Source: an uncultured bacterium
Lineage (GTDB): Bacteria > Pseudomonadota > Gammaproteobacteria > Burkholderiales > Burkholderiaceae_D
DNA length: 6,172 nt
Assembly: GCA_903872555.1 (NCBI GenBank)
Contig: CAIQLE010000225.1
Coordinates: forward strand, 1 to 6,172
Reading direction: 5' to 3'
Below the pieces are notes generated by a model. That model was not told the origin of the DNA. It worked only from the letters and a program-made list of their open reading frames with translations, and did not search any database. Both the position numbers and the translations under genes were made by a program. Shown here piece by piece: positions 6,069 to 6,172 of the stretch (within the stretch, counting starts at the first letter, position 1; each line of letters begins with the position of its first letter).

Positions 6069-6172
6069 TGCCAATCAAATTATTCACAATAATTTTAAGC
6101 GGGGCACTTGGCAGTACCTTGCTGATGTTTTCAATGGCTGGTTTTGCTGTTGATGCAGCACAGGTGCCGCAA
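6068..6172 (+). CDS. Exported protein of unknown function, 3'-truncated by window edge
   Basis: The ATG at 6068 shares its A with the TGA of the transporter gene (TGATG), and the frame stays open for 35 codons to the window end. The product begins MPIKLFTIILSGALG and continues with a long hydrophobic core to AGFAVDAAQVPQ. This is a signal peptide with likely cleavage after AGFA (residue 27) or after VDAA (residue 31). AAGGA at 6051-6055 lies somewhat far upstream (12 bases), so translational coupling to the transporter may matter. There is no cysteine in the visible part, so no lipobox. In E. coli the gene after sbmA is yaiW, an outer-membrane lipoprotein (DUF1615). Whether this is a counterpart cannot be judged from a signal peptide alone. 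Confidence 0.75.
   Translation, partial: MPIKLFTIILSGALGSTLLMFSMAGFAVDAAQVPQ

Noticed and set aside
1..6172. Mobile element, phage, CRISPR or defence locus
   Set aside because: No transposase, integrase, direct-repeat array or toxin-antitoxin-like gene is visible; nearly the whole window is covered by recognised chromosomal gene families.

Overview
The window looks like ordinary chromosomal DNA of a moderate-GC (roughly half G+C by eye) Gram-negative proteobacterium, most likely a beta- or gammaproteobacterium. The reasons are a class II fumarase, tandem periplasmic YceI proteins, a ChaN-type haem-binding protein and an SbmA/BacA-type inner-membrane transporter, all families typical of that group, with purine-rich Shine-Dalgarno sites before most genes. 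I see no insertion sequence, phage gene, CRISPR array, tRNA or rRNA. The genus cannot be fixed from the sequence alone.

Layout. Bases 1-1062 hold the 3' three quarters of fumC (+). A small GlsB/YeaQ-type membrane protein gene (1083-1352, -) faces it with only 20 bases between. A 286-base gap (1353-1638) follows, with several small inverted repeats and no convincing gene. Two YceI-family genes then lie in tandem (1639-2196 and 2223-2795, +) and end at a perfect 30-bp palindrome (2818-2847) that can terminate from both sides. A hemerythrin-type HHE protein gene (2859-3377, -) converges on that terminator and shares a 119-base divergent intergenic region with an NAD(P)H-dependent FMN reductase of the ChrR/YieF type (3497-4048, +). 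The last block is a tight three-gene run on the + strand: a ChaN-family protein (4182-5036), a short SbmA/BacA-like transporter (5055-6068), and the first 35 codons of an exported protein (6068-6172) whose start overlaps the transporter's stop by one base.

How the parts fit. FumC belongs to the citric acid cycle. The YceI pair, the hemerythrin-like protein, the FMN/quinone reductase and the GlsB-type protein all belong to families linked to envelope, redox or stress functions, but apart from the yceI pair they are separate transcription units. The ChaN / SbmA-like / exported-protein block is the most interesting part. It is a probable operon coupling a haem-binding surface or periplasmic protein to a proton-driven peptide importer and a third exported component, which suggests uptake of a haem- or metal-associated or peptide-like substrate. 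That role is inference. The transporter also lacks the N-terminal segment of about 70 residues found in E. coli SbmA.
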